Below, in pieces: positions 52,453-61,106 of a stretch of DNA of 64,000 nucleotides (position 1 is the stretch's first letter; the number at the start of each line of letters is the position of its first letter). The notes beneath the pieces are model-generated. The model was not told where the DNA came from and did not search any database. It worked only from the letters and a program-made list of their open reading frames with translations. This DNA is from CAZRCG01 sp964598565. GTDB lineage: Bacteria > Bdellovibrionota > UBA2394. The stretch spans positions 124,001 through 188,000 of the forward strand of contig CAZRCG010000001.1 in assembly GCA_964598565.1 (NCBI GenBank). The letters run 5' to 3'. A program made the position numbers and the translations under genes.

Positions 52453-54945
52453 ATGCGCTCGTTATTGGAGATTAGGGACCCCGTACATGGCCCTATTATC
52501 GTCTCTAAAGATGAGCTTCAGATTATTGATTCGCCCTATATTCAGCGACTAAGAGGTATTAAACAAACAGGCTTTGCCGAACTGGCGTTTCCTGGTGCGA
52601 CGCATAATCGATACTCTCACTCGCTAGGAGCCTTTCATCTTGCTGGCCGAGTCTTTGACCAAGTATTCCAAGATTTTGATTTTAAGGATGCGGAAGAAAT
52701 GGCGCGTTTTCGCCAATCACTGCGAATGGCGGCTCTACTTCACGATGTAGGTCACGGCCCGCTGTCTCATGCTATCGAGCAAGCGATGCCGCAGAAGGCC
52801 GATGTTTTAGGTGGCGAGGGCCAGGCCTCGCATGAAGATTATTCAGAACTCATCATCACGAGATCCTCGCTTACGGATTTATTGAAAAAGGTTTACGGCA
52901 ATGACACGCCTGAAGTCGTCGTAAGTCTGGTTCGAAACGACAATCGAAACCCAGAACTTTTTCGAGCCGGCAAACGACGGCACAATATTTTTCCGGCGCT
53001 ATCGGCTCTTATCTCTGGCGAGATTGATGTCGATCGTATGGACTATATGTCGCGCGACTCACTGTATTGTGGAATTTCTTACGGCAACTTTGATCGCAAT
53101 TGGCTCATCTCAAATTTAGGATTCTTTGAAGAGAAGGAAGATGTCTTTCTAGCGCTCGATTCGCGAGCTATCTATGCCTTCGAAGATTTTTTACTGTCGC
53201 GCTACCACATGTATTTAATGGTCTATCTGCATCATAAATCGGTGGTCTATGACGAAATGCTTTATCAATTTCTCATGACGGATACGTCAGAAGCTCGTAT
53301 CCCTTCCGACGTGGAGGAATATCTGCAGGTTGATGACTACTGGTTAATGAGCCGGCTGAGACGCACCACCAATCATTGGGCCGACCGCATCATTCACCAG
53401 AAACCCTACCGGATGCTCCTGGAGGTTCATTCCGATCAAAACTCCGAAGCTCAAAAAATTGCAGATGACCTTGAAGATAAGTTGAAAAAAGAGCACGTAG
53501 GCTATTTTAGGTCGTCCTCCACCGGGCTCCTCAGCAAATATGTGGGCGATACCTTTGAGTCGCGAAATCCGCTTTATGTGCTCTACAGTGACCGTCGTTT
53601 TATATCGGCTCAGAGTCCTGGAGTAGAAAAAGAGTTAATTCAAAGTGCGACAGAGCTTTTTTCTCGTTATCGATCGAAGCGAATCATCGATCGTATTTTT
53701 GCCGAGCGATCTCTGGGCTTTTTTATTTTTGCATTTCTGTTTGCGTGTATTTTTTCTCTGACTCCCCGCAGCTCTCGCGCCGATAGTTATGAGAGGAATC
53801 TGCAAGATCTTCAAGAACTCGTCGAAATAGCGAGTCACCACTCGAATGGAGAAGGGCAAAAAGAAATCGCTAAGTGGCTAAAACGAAAATTAAAGCCCTT
53901 GGGATTCAAATCTTCTTGGCAGAAGAAAAAGCGGTTATTTATTGCCGAACGCGAAGGAAAGCACTCTGCTGCCCCGTTATTGCTTTTAGTGGCTCACATG
54001 GACGGACCTTTTGATATACAAAATGTTCGATCATCCACTCTCGGTCGTCACTTTCTAGGGCCCAACAGCCTCGACAATAAATCAGGCATCGTCGCCCTTT
54101 TGCGAACCTTAGAAATTCATGCACCCTCATTCGATAAATACCACATCAAAGTTTTGGTGGTTGGCGACGAAGAAGCCATGGCTCAATACTCTCGAAGAGC
54201 ATTTCAACATGCGGCCCGTGGTGCTAGTTTGGCTCTCGTATTTGAACCCTCATGGGTAGACTCTGAAAATCGAGAATCAGTTATTATCCCCACGAATATT
54301 CCAGGCATTTTACGAGTCGACATTGTCATTGAAACAGAACCCTACCATTCTGGCGTTGTCGACAATGGCCACGATGCGTCTCATATTCTGCATTCCCTAC
54401 AAGCTTTTTTAAAAGAAAGTGCGCTGGCTGGTTCGGTGAAATTTACGCAGGGTCAATGGCAGTCGGTGAATGGCCTCTCCAAGGCCGCTGCCCGAATCAC
54501 CTTTCGTTATACAGACGAGTCAACACGAGCAGTCTTTAAGCAAATACTTCAATCGTTTCAAGAACGCTATGCTGACGACTATAAAACATTAACAGCGAAG
54601 CAAAAGCTCTTTACCACAGCGCGAGATATTTTGGATATGCCGCGAGAACCCAAAATAGTTTACCATTTTGAAGATCGCTCCAAGGTGGGTCGTCTCATTT
54701 TGCCTAGCCGGCTTTGGACTGCCTATCTTGAGGCTCGAGCCAAGCTTAATCTCGGAAGCGCTCGTAGGGGCAAAACAAGAACCTTTGATATGGCAGCTCT
54801 TCTCGCCCCTCTCGGCATTGCGACGTTGACGGGCATTGGACCCAGGGGCGGAAGCCATCATCGTTCACTCGAATACACCGAAATTGACTCGATCGACTGC
54901 AGCGCAAACCTGGCCGGCCTTACGGCTACACACTATCTTAAATGA
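52453..54945 (+). CDS. HD-domain phosphohydrolase fused to M20 metallopeptidase
   Basis: An 830-residue fusion. Residues 1-415 are an HD-superfamily phosphohydrolase of the dGTPase/SAMHD1-like type: DPVHGPI, THNRYSHSLG, LLHDVGHGPLSHA (HD at 97-98) and VDRMDYMSRDS. A hydrophobic segment with signal-peptide features follows (about 420-437, FFIFAFLFACIF, then SRADS). From about 445 it is an M20 peptidase with metal ligands VAHMDG, NSLDNKSG, GDEEAM, FEPS and GGSHHRS. The domains may act on opposite faces of the inner membrane. No ATG near the junction suggests two genes. It overlaps cbpA by 13 bases. Confidence 0.85.
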   Translation: MRSLLEIRDPVHGPIIVSKDELQIIDSPYIQRLRGIKQTGFAELAFPGATHNRYSHSLGAFHLAGRVFDQVFQDFDFKDAEEMARFRQSLRMAALLHDVGHGPLSHAIEQAMPQKADVLGGEGQASHEDYSELIITRSSLTDLLKKVYGNDTPEVVVSLVRNDNRNPELFRAGKRRHNIFPALSALISGEIDVDRMDYMSRDSLYCGISYGNFDRNWLISNLGFFEEKEDVFLALDSRAIYAFEDFLLSRYHMYLMVYLHHKSVVYDEMLYQFLMTDTSEARIPSDVEEYLQVDDYWLMSRLRRTTNHWADRIIHQKPYRMLLEVHSDQNSEAQKIADDLEDKLKKEHVGYFRSSSTGLLSKYVGDTFESRNPLYVLYSDRRFISAQSPGVEKELIQSATELFSRYRSKRIIDRIFAERSLGFFIFAFLFACIFSLTPRSSRADSYERNLQDLQELVEIASHHSNGEGQKEIAKWLKRKLKPLGFKSSWQKKKRLFIAEREGKHSAAPLLLLVAHMDGPFDIQNVRSSTLGRHFLGPNSLDNKSGIVALLRTLEIHAPSFDKYHIKVLVVGDEEAMAQYSRRAFQHAARGASLALVFEPSWVDSENRESVIIPTNIPGILRVDIVIETEPYHSGVVDNGHDASHILHSLQAFLKESALAGSVKFTQGQWQSVNGLSKAAARITFRYTDESTRAVFKQILQSFQERYADDYKTLTAKQKLFTTARDILDMPREPKIVYHFEDRSKVGRLILPSRLWTAYLEARAKLNLGSARRGKTRTFDMAALLAPLGIATLTGIGPRGGSHHRSLEYTEIDSIDCSANLAGLTATHYLK

Positions 54946-55841
54946 GCGCGAGGATCCCTATCGTTTACGTGCTCTACAATTTCGAGAACCTTCTTTCGAT
55001 CGCTGCTTGAAAGCTCTGGCACTTGGACCTGCAAAATGGCGATGAGATCGCCACTGCGGCCCTTGGAACTATTTTTGACTCCCTTACCCTTCAGCTTCAG
55101 TTTCATGCCACTCGATGCATTGTCGGGCAGTTTCAAATCGACAATACCATCTACAGTAGGAACCGCCACTTTTGCGCCCGATAGTGCCTCGGCCAAAGTT
55201 ACCGGCAGCTGAATCTCAAGATCGTCGCCAAGTCTTTTAAAATAAGGGTGGGGCGCCACCTTACACACGAGAAAAAGATCGCCGCCTGCCTGGCCCTTTT
55301 TTGCCAATCTAATTTTCGATCCGCTTTCGACTCCGCCAGGAATGGTCACATCTAAAGTGGCTGACCCCACGGTAACGCTGCGGTTGGCGCCACGAACACT
55401 CTCAATAAATGTGAGAGGTAATTCCATCTCTAGGTCTTGACGATGACTTTGTTGGCGATGATTCTGCTGGCGACGACCGTGCTGACGCCCAAAGGCATTT
55501 CCGCCAAGGATATCTCCTAAAATATCACCCAGATCAAAACCAAAATCTTGCATATGACTGAAGTCGTAACCCTCAGAGGTTCGCGACTGCGACCACGCCC
55601 GATCAAAGTCAGAACCAAACGATGTAGATCCAAATCGGTCGTATTTGGCGCGCTTCTCTTTATCGTTCAAAATAGCATAGGCCTCTGAAATTTCTTTAAA
55701 CTTAGACTCGGCTTCTTTGTTGCCGGGATTTAAATCTGGATGATACTGACGAGCTAGTTTTTTATAAGCGCGCTTCACCTCATCGGCTGAAGCCGATTGT
55801 GAAACCCCGAGTAGCGCGTAGTAATCTTTTCGCGGATTCAT
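54933..55841 (-). CDS. cbpA: DnaJ-like co-chaperone/curved-DNA-binding protein
   Basis: Type B J-protein that stimulates DnaK. 302 residues: J domain 5-70 with HPD at about 35-37 (ARQYHPDLNPGNKEAESKFK), a glycine/glutamine/histidine-rich linker with RQHGRRQQNHRQQSHRQD, and two C-terminal substrate domains (LDVTIPGGVESGSKIRLA, VPTVDGIVDLKLPDNASSG). There is no cysteine zinc finger, as in CbpA. Its ATG overlaps the mrp stop as TAATG. The 3' end overlaps the HD-M20 gene by 13 bases. Confidence 0.9.
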   Translation of the reverse strand: MNPRKDYYALLGVSQSASADEVKRAYKKLARQYHPDLNPGNKEAESKFKEISEAYAILNDKEKRAKYDRFGSTSFGSDFDRAWSQSRTSEGYDFSHMQDFGFDLGDILGDILGGNAFGRQHGRRQQNHRQQSHRQDLEMELPLTFIESVRGANRSVTVGSATLDVTIPGGVESGSKIRLAKKGQAGGDLFLVCKVAPHPYFKRLGDDLEIQLPVTLAEALSGAKVAVPTVDGIVDLKLPDNASSGMKLKLKGKGVKNSSKGRSGDLIAILQVQVPELSSSDRKKVLEIVEHVNDRDPRAHLR

Positions 55842-56884
55842 TACAGAACTATTTTTACTTCATTTTGGCTAGTCTCGCAAAGCTGGATCGTGGGAACCAA
55901 GCGCTGCGCGATACGATTCAAAGCCTTTCCTGCCGCGGTATCTGCATAATCTAAAAGAAAGGGACGTCCCGAATCACTTTGCTTTCTGAGGCGGGCATCA
56001 ATGGGGATGTCTCCAAAATAAGGGACCCCCATCTCCTGAGCGAATTTCTTTACACTACCTCGGTCGAATATTTCTTCCTCGTGGCCACACGCTCCACACG
56101 TATGCACACTCATATTCTCTACCAACCCCAAAACGGGCACTTTCACCTGCTGAAACATTGAAATGCTTTTATGCACATCAACCAGCGATAGCCTTGGCGC
56201 AAGACTCACCATGACAGCCCCGGTCAGTGGCAAGGTTTGACTTAGTGACAATGGGGCATCGCCTGTGCCAGGCGGCAAGTCTATAATTAAAATATCGAGC
56301 TCGCCCCACGCGACGTCACGGTAAAACTGCTGAATCAACTTATGAATCATGGGTCCGCGCCAAATAAGCCCCTGACCTGCATCGACGAAAAACCCTGCTG
56401 ACATCACCTTCAAGCCATGCGCCTCAAGAGGAACCACTTTGCCTTTAAGCATCATGGGTTTCTGACCTTCAAGCCCTAAGAGCGTCGGAGCGCTGGGTCC
56501 ATAGATATCACAGTCTAAATATCCCACGCGATATCCCAGCTCTTTCAGAGCGATCGCCAAATTAACAGAGATTGTCGATTTGCCGACTCCGCCTTTGCCG
56601 GAGGCCACCGCGATCATCGCTGAAATCTGTGGCTTCTCGTTTTCTGCACTCACAAAATCGACCGCGACTTGCGCGTCAGCATCGAATTCTTTAAGACGCT
56701 GTGAAATTTGATATTCAAGAGATTTGCGATGCGCTTGAGAATCTTCGGTCAACGCTACCACAATGACGACCGATTTTTCTTTGACGTCGATCTGTTGCAC
56801 TTGGTTTAGCACTACAATATCAGAGCGAGAACCCGGGGCTTTCACACCTTCAAGGGCTTTTAAAATTGTTTCTTGGTTTAACAT
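55841..56884 (-). CDS. mrp: Mrp/ApbC iron-sulfur cluster carrier ATPase
   Basis: P-loop ATPase that carries or transfers Fe-S clusters. 347 residues from ATG 56884: an N-terminal DUF59-like region (about 1-85), the deviant Walker A ASGKGGVGKST (95-105), GYLDCDIYGPSAPTLLGLEG, LIIDLPPGTGDAPLSL, and the CXXC pair in HTCGACGHEEE that binds a cluster at the dimer interface. AGAGG precedes ATG 56884; the frame is open to 56914. It follows the MerR gene by 72 bases and precedes cbpA with one shared base. Confidence 0.92.
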   Translation of the reverse strand: MLNQETILKALEGVKAPGSRSDIVVLNQVQQIDVKEKSVVIVVALTEDSQAHRKSLEYQISQRLKEFDADAQVAVDFVSAENEKPQISAMIAVASGKGGVGKSTISVNLAIALKELGYRVGYLDCDIYGPSAPTLLGLEGQKPMMLKGKVVPLEAHGLKVMSAGFFVDAGQGLIWRGPMIHKLIQQFYRDVAWGELDILIIDLPPGTGDAPLSLSQTLPLTGAVMVSLAPRLSLVDVHKSISMFQQVKVPVLGLVENMSVHTCGACGHEEEIFDRGSVKKFAQEMGVPYFGDIPIDARLRKQSDSGRPFLLDYADTAAGKALNRIAQRLVPTIQLCETSQNEVKIVL

Positions 56885-56956
56885 CGTATTCCTCTCAGTT
56901 TCTAAACCTCTCATCTAGAACCATTTATCCAACAATATTTTTGTCGGGCTGAGCCC

Positions 56957-57424
56957 TCAGCCTCTTTTTATAAGGCTTAAAAGTCCTGGGTCTTGAGATC
57001 CTTCGTGTCGATCGCACTGAGAGCATGAAACCACCGAAGGCCTGTGCTCACAAGGTCGACAGTCTGATAGATAGCGAATCATCGATTTAAAGTCTGCTTG
57101 CAGTTTTTGAAGACGCTTCTGGAGGGTCTCGATCTCAAATACTTTAGTTTCTAAGACTGAGAGCGTTTGCTTTGAAGCCTCTCCTCCCGACTGATCGCCG
57201 TTCCATGCTTGAAAGAGTCCTTGAATTTGCGACAAACCAAAGCCCGCTACCTTAAGCTCCTGAATCAACTTGAGCCGCTGAATGGCCGACTCCGAATAAA
57301 CTCTTTGCCCAGATTCTGTTCGAAGCGGCTCCAAGAGCGAAAGCTCTTCATAGTAGCGAAGGGTCCTTGTCGTATCGTTTACCAGCTTCGCAAGTTCGCC
57401 TATTTTGTAGGTTTTTTCTTCCAT
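56957..57424 (-). CDS. MerR-family regulator with C-terminal cysteine pairs
   Basis: A 155-residue regulator: winged helix-turn-helix at 6-75 (YKIGELAKLVNDTTRTLRYY, then EELSLLEPLR), dimer coiled coil at about 85-118, and a tail with C122, C125, C134 and C137 in C-X2-C-X8-C-X2-C spacing, which could bind zinc or sense metal or redox change. The MerR fold and the upstream palindrome TAACGTTAACGTTA resemble LiuR-type regulators of branched-chain amino acid use, but the tail is unlike SoxR and most LiuR. It heads merR-mrp-cbpA. Confidence 0.85.
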   Translation of the reverse strand: MEEKTYKIGELAKLVNDTTRTLRYYEELSLLEPLRTESGQRVYSESAIQRLKLIQELKVAGFGLSQIQGLFQAWNGDQSGGEASKQTLSVLETKVFEIETLQKRLQKLQADFKSMIRYLSDCRPCEHRPSVVSCSQCDRHEGSQDPGLLSLIKRG

Positions 57425-57433
57425 GAGGCCCCA

Positions 57434-57461
57434 AATATAACGTTAACGTTAAATTCTTCAA
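57434..57461 (-). promoter_or_regulatory. MerR gene promoter with overlapping 14-base palindrome
   Basis: On the minus strand TTGAAG (57461-57456), a 16-base spacer and TATATT (57439-57434) form a plausible sigma-70 promoter. The perfect palindrome TAACGTTAACGTTA lies at 57451-57438 and covers the spacer and part of the -10, so a bound regulator would block polymerase. This fits self-repression by the MerR protein. The predicted start of transcription leaves an almost leaderless mRNA. Confidence 0.6.
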
Positions 57462-57566
57462 AGCTAAGATTTGAAGGCCCAGGAAGACCTCAAGGGGGGG
57501 CTTGCAGATCGGCGTTTGGAGAAAGCCCCCAAAAGGCCCGCTCTTATCTTACCCAAAGGCCCTCTC

Positions 57567-59111
57567 TTAAAAGTCGTCCGAAGGCCAAACCTTGACCCTT
57601 TGGGCATTTCTCATCTGATTAAAGACAAAGCGATCGACGATTCGGGCCCCATCCGAAACATCATATTGAGAAAGACTCATACCATCCCCGTAGGTACCTG
57701 TTTGCTTCACGATACGCATCGAAATCTCTCGAACATCGGAAAGCCATCGCAACAAGCCATAAAGAGCGTCTCGGCTCAACGAGCCGTTTAATCCTATGCG
57801 AAGAGCTCGTTGAAAAGCCGAAGTTAGAATAAAAGCCATCGGAAATACTTTGAAGTCGAAGCTCCAAGAATCTTGCTTAGCAGCCATCAAAAGCAGGCGG
57901 TCGGTGAGCGTGCGCGACAACCCAGCATCTTGCAGAATGACCGCTAGCAACTCTAAGGCCTCTTCTTGTTTGCCTTGTTCGACAACATCATCGAGTCTCA
58001 AAATTAAGCGATCTTTTGAGATAGTGAGCGATACCCCATCAAGTACTTTGTCACCCGTCGGCCTGGTGATGAGATTCTGAGGAAGGAGTCGCAGCGTCTC
58101 AGAAGCTTCCAAAATATTAAGAGCCAACCAAAGATCCACACCGCCTAAAGAAAATTGAGATGCCGACACTAGAGCTTCGCCCCAGAGAACCGAATCCGTC
58201 ATGCGCGCCCATTGCTCGGCCTTCATCTCGTAGAGTCCGCGACCTCGAACCAATGACAGCAAACAGAACGCTTGTTCTTGCGACAAGCCCTGGGTCGAAA
58301 GTTCTCGTAGGTAAGCCCATGTTGACTCAGGACCTTCTTCTCGCAGCCGTCGCCAAAATTCACTTTCAACAGCAGTCGATACCGACGAAAGCCCGTCACC
58401 AAAACTCAGCCCGCCCGAAGAAACCAAAGCCTGAGCCCTTACCAGGTGGGGATGAGTCTCTCGTGAAGCCCAAAACATCTCAAACGGCTTTCGCAATGTA
58501 ATAGCTGAGTTCTTCCATCCTGCTGCGAGAGCTGCCTCGAAGCCTTTCACAAGAATGGCGAACTCCAGGGGACGACACGTCGCAACCGCTTCTTGAAGCA
58601 GCGAACTGATCGTCTCGGGACGCATCGAACGCTGATCTACCAAAAATAAGAAGCTAGTCCAGGCGCGCTCCCGTGGTTCAACCGCTCGGACTTCTCGCCG
58701 TATCATTGATTTGAATGAATCAAGAGAGGAGGCCGAGGGCTGCGAGCCGGCAAGTTCTTGGAGCTCTAAAGGTTTTTGGCCATTTCCCCTATAAATGGTT
58801 AGGCCATAGAGGGCATTCGTCAAAGACAACCACTGGTAGTTTTCTCTCATCTGACCAGCAGCCAAAAAAGATACGAGTATATTGTAGAAGCCTCGATTGA
58901 GTTCAGAATTCCAGTGGCTCGACTGATTGAGAGATCGCAGGGCCGATTCAAATACCTCTCGCAGGCTGCAACGTCGATCGATGCAAAAAATGAGATTGGT
59001 AAAAAACTCCCGATCGTAATACGGGTCCATCACTTGATCCATTTTTGATTGAAAACTACTTTGATCCATCGCCGCCACCTTAACCATCGTCTTTGTTAAA
59101 AAGTCTGCCAT
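57567..59111 (-). CDS. Helical protein of unknown function
   Basis: A 514-residue protein with no signal peptide and mostly alpha-helical prediction (leucine- and alanine-rich repeats such as REVFESALRSLNQSSHWNSE and EALELLAVILQDAGLSRTLT). A few cysteines; no known motif. It could be a repeat-solenoid scaffold. ATG 59111 lies 27 bases after aspA and the two may share a transcript. A GC-rich hairpin (GGGGGCTT/AAGCCCCC) occurs after the stop near 57495-57530, a possible transcript end. Confidence 0.65.
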   Translation of the reverse strand: MADFLTKTMVKVAAMDQSSFQSKMDQVMDPYYDREFFTNLIFCIDRRCSLREVFESALRSLNQSSHWNSELNRGFYNILVSFLAAGQMRENYQWLSLTNALYGLTIYRGNGQKPLELQELAGSQPSASSLDSFKSMIRREVRAVEPRERAWTSFLFLVDQRSMRPETISSLLQEAVATCRPLEFAILVKGFEAALAAGWKNSAITLRKPFEMFWASRETHPHLVRAQALVSSGGLSFGDGLSSVSTAVESEFWRRLREEGPESTWAYLRELSTQGLSQEQAFCLLSLVRGRGLYEMKAEQWARMTDSVLWGEALVSASQFSLGGVDLWLALNILEASETLRLLPQNLITRPTGDKVLDGVSLTISKDRLILRLDDVVEQGKQEEALELLAVILQDAGLSRTLTDRLLLMAAKQDSWSFDFKVFPMAFILTSAFQRALRIGLNGSLSRDALYGLLRWLSDVREISMRIVKQTGTYGDGMSLSQYDVSDGARIVDRFVFNQMRNAQRVKVWPSDDF

Positions 59112-59138
59112 TCGAATATTGCGCTTAACGTCGCTTTC

Positions 59139-60560
59139 TCACTCCACCTTAATGAAGCCGGGTTCGGTGAGATTTTTTGAGAAATATTTTTTTATATCGT
59201 CCTGTTTTAGATAACCCAGTTCGACAACCACATCGGTAATTTTTTTCTTTTCGGCCATCGCTTGCTTCACCACCTTAGCCGCTTTCTCATAACCAATCAC
59301 GGTATTCATAGCCGTAGCGAGGCCCATGCTTTCGCTAAAATACTTCGTGCACATCTCGTGATTGGCCTGAATGCCGGCAAAACAATAACGACTATTGGTG
59401 GCGAGAGCGTTTGTTAAAATTTTAAGACTGGTCAGCATATTAAAGGCAATCACCGGCATCATGACATTGAGTTGAAGTTGCCCAGCCTGAGTAGAGTAGG
59501 CCACTGTCGTATCGTTGCCAATCACTTGAAAGCAGACTTGATTCAGCATCTCAAGCATCGACGGATTCACCTTGCCAGGCATAATGGATGAGCCCGGCTG
59601 AACGGCCGGAAGAAATATTTCGTTAAGACCCGTGGTCGGCCCCGAGCTAAGAAGTCTCAAATCGTTGACAATCTTAGTGAGCGTCAATGCAAGATTTCGC
59701 AGTGCCGACGAATAAAAAGCCAAGTCCGACATATTCTGCGACAACTCCACCAAATTCTTTCCACGCTTGAGTTTTAATCCACTCAGAGTTGAAAGTTCTG
59801 TCGCCATATTTGAGGCATAGTCGGAATGAGAATTCATTCCCGTGCCTGCCGCCGTGCCCCCAATATTCAGATAAGCAAGCTCTTCGGACGCCCACGTCAA
59901 ACGTGCTAAATCTTTTTCGAGCGAATCGGCAAAGGCCGCAAATTCTTGACCCAATCGAATCGGCACCGCATCTTGCAAATGCGTTCTTGCAGATGTCAAA
60001 ACATCATCCAGCTCTGTCGCTTTTTTTCGAAAAATGGAAATGACCTCTTGCACGACATCGCAAAGCTTTCGATGTTCCAAGAGAACGGCAATTTTTATCG
60101 CGGTCGGAAATGAATCGTTCGTCGATTGAGCGCGATTCACATCGTCGTTGGGGTGAATAAAATCGTAGACCCCTCTTGGCTTTCCTTCCATGTCAGCCGC
60201 TAAGTTCGCCAGAACTTCATTGACGTTCATATTAAACGACGTTCCGGCTCCAGCTTGAAATACATCGATGACAAAAGAATCTAAAAATCGCCCCTCCTTG
60301 AGAATGACATCGGCCGCGCGCACAATGGCATTTGCCTTTTCTGGCTCAAACATACCGAGATCGCGATTCACCGTGGCCGCTGCACGCTTTATCATGACAT
60401 ACGAACGAACGAAAACCTCTGGCTCTCGCCAACCAGAAATCTGCCAATTTTCAAGCCCCCTCTGGGTCTGCGCCCCATAGAGAACGGAGGCCGGTACTTT
60501 GACTTGTCCTAAAGAATCTTTTTCGTAACGAAATTCATGAGATGCTGAACGCTCTGTCAT
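59139..60560 (-). CDS. aspA: Aspartate ammonia-lyase
   Basis: Interconverts aspartate with fumarate and ammonia. 473 residues of the fumarase/aspartase superfamily; signature GSSIMPGKVNP at 323-333 supplies the catalytic serine. AspA-type rather than FumC-type features are FQAGAGTSFNMNVNEVLANL (101-120, with QAGAGTS in place of QTGSGTQ), HPNDDVNRAQSTNDSFPT, and NQVCFQVIGNDTTV followed by AYSTQAGQLQLNVM. Length is typical of aspartase. Divergent from hpf. A role in feeding fumarate to the TCA cycle from amino acids is expected. Confidence 0.92.
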   Translation of the reverse strand: MTERSASHEFRYEKDSLGQVKVPASVLYGAQTQRGLENWQISGWREPEVFVRSYVMIKRAAATVNRDLGMFEPEKANAIVRAADVILKEGRFLDSFVIDVFQAGAGTSFNMNVNEVLANLAADMEGKPRGVYDFIHPNDDVNRAQSTNDSFPTAIKIAVLLEHRKLCDVVQEVISIFRKKATELDDVLTSARTHLQDAVPIRLGQEFAAFADSLEKDLARLTWASEELAYLNIGGTAAGTGMNSHSDYASNMATELSTLSGLKLKRGKNLVELSQNMSDLAFYSSALRNLALTLTKIVNDLRLLSSGPTTGLNEIFLPAVQPGSSIMPGKVNPSMLEMLNQVCFQVIGNDTTVAYSTQAGQLQLNVMMPVIAFNMLTSLKILTNALATNSRYCFAGIQANHEMCTKYFSESMGLATAMNTVIGYEKAAKVVKQAMAEKKKITDVVVELGYLKQDDIKKYFSKNLTEPGFIKVE

Positions 60561-60701
60561 ATTAGTTCTACGCTACGGAAAAATATGCATCGCCCTCAAC
60601 GATTTATTGAGATTTCTCAGGGCTTTTCTGGCATCCTGCTGGTGAGCCCTGAGAGGTCGAATATCATGGACTTCGAGGGTAATCATCCAAAGGAGGTCGG
60701 C

Positions 60702-61037
60702 ATGAATCTAGAAATATCTTATCGAGATATGGGACCCACTGAGGCGATCAAGGGTCATATTGAATCCAAAGCTCAAAAACTTGAAAAACATTTGCGAGAG
60801 GACGAATTAATCCGAATCGTCGTTGGCACAGATGCCAATCACAAGATGCATTATGCGGAAGTGTACTGGCACGACCATGCGAAGAAAACAGACTTTTTTG
60901 CTCGTCGAGAGGGGGATCATCTTTACACCCAGATTGACGAGGTCTTTGAAGCCGTGGCCCATCAAATTCAAAAACAACATGATAAGAGAGTTTCTACTAA
61001 GCAACACCGTACGCCTTTGAAGAAGGCGGCGCTTTAG
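60702..61037 (+). CDS. hpf: Ribosome hibernation-promoting factor (short form)
   Basis: A 111-residue HPF/RaiA/YfiA protein that binds the 30S decoding centre in stationary phase. Sequence MNLEISYRDMGPTEAIKGHI, then ESKAQKLEKHL, and the late KTDFFARREGDHLYTQIDEV, then FEAVAHQIQKQHDKR are typical. ATG 60702 has AGGAGG 6 bases upstream, so the longer open frame from 60585 is not used. It lacks the long-form dimerisation domain. It has a short basic tail. Convergent with phoH2, 70 bases away. Confidence 0.92.
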   Translation: MNLEISYRDMGPTEAIKGHIESKAQKLEKHLREDELIRIVVGTDANHKMHYAEVYWHDHAKKTDFFARREGDHLYTQIDEVFEAVAHQIQKQHDKRVSTKQHRTPLKKAAL

Positions 61038-61106
61038 ACTTGGGCATGGGGCAAGTGTCATCGGGCAGAAGGCCTGAAACCGAAAACTGAATCATTCCTC
61101 AACGTG

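Noticed and set aside
57495..57530. GC-rich hairpin after the 514-residue protein gene as a standard terminator
   Set aside because: The stem is good but no T-run follows on the minus strand, so it is noted only in the gene entry.
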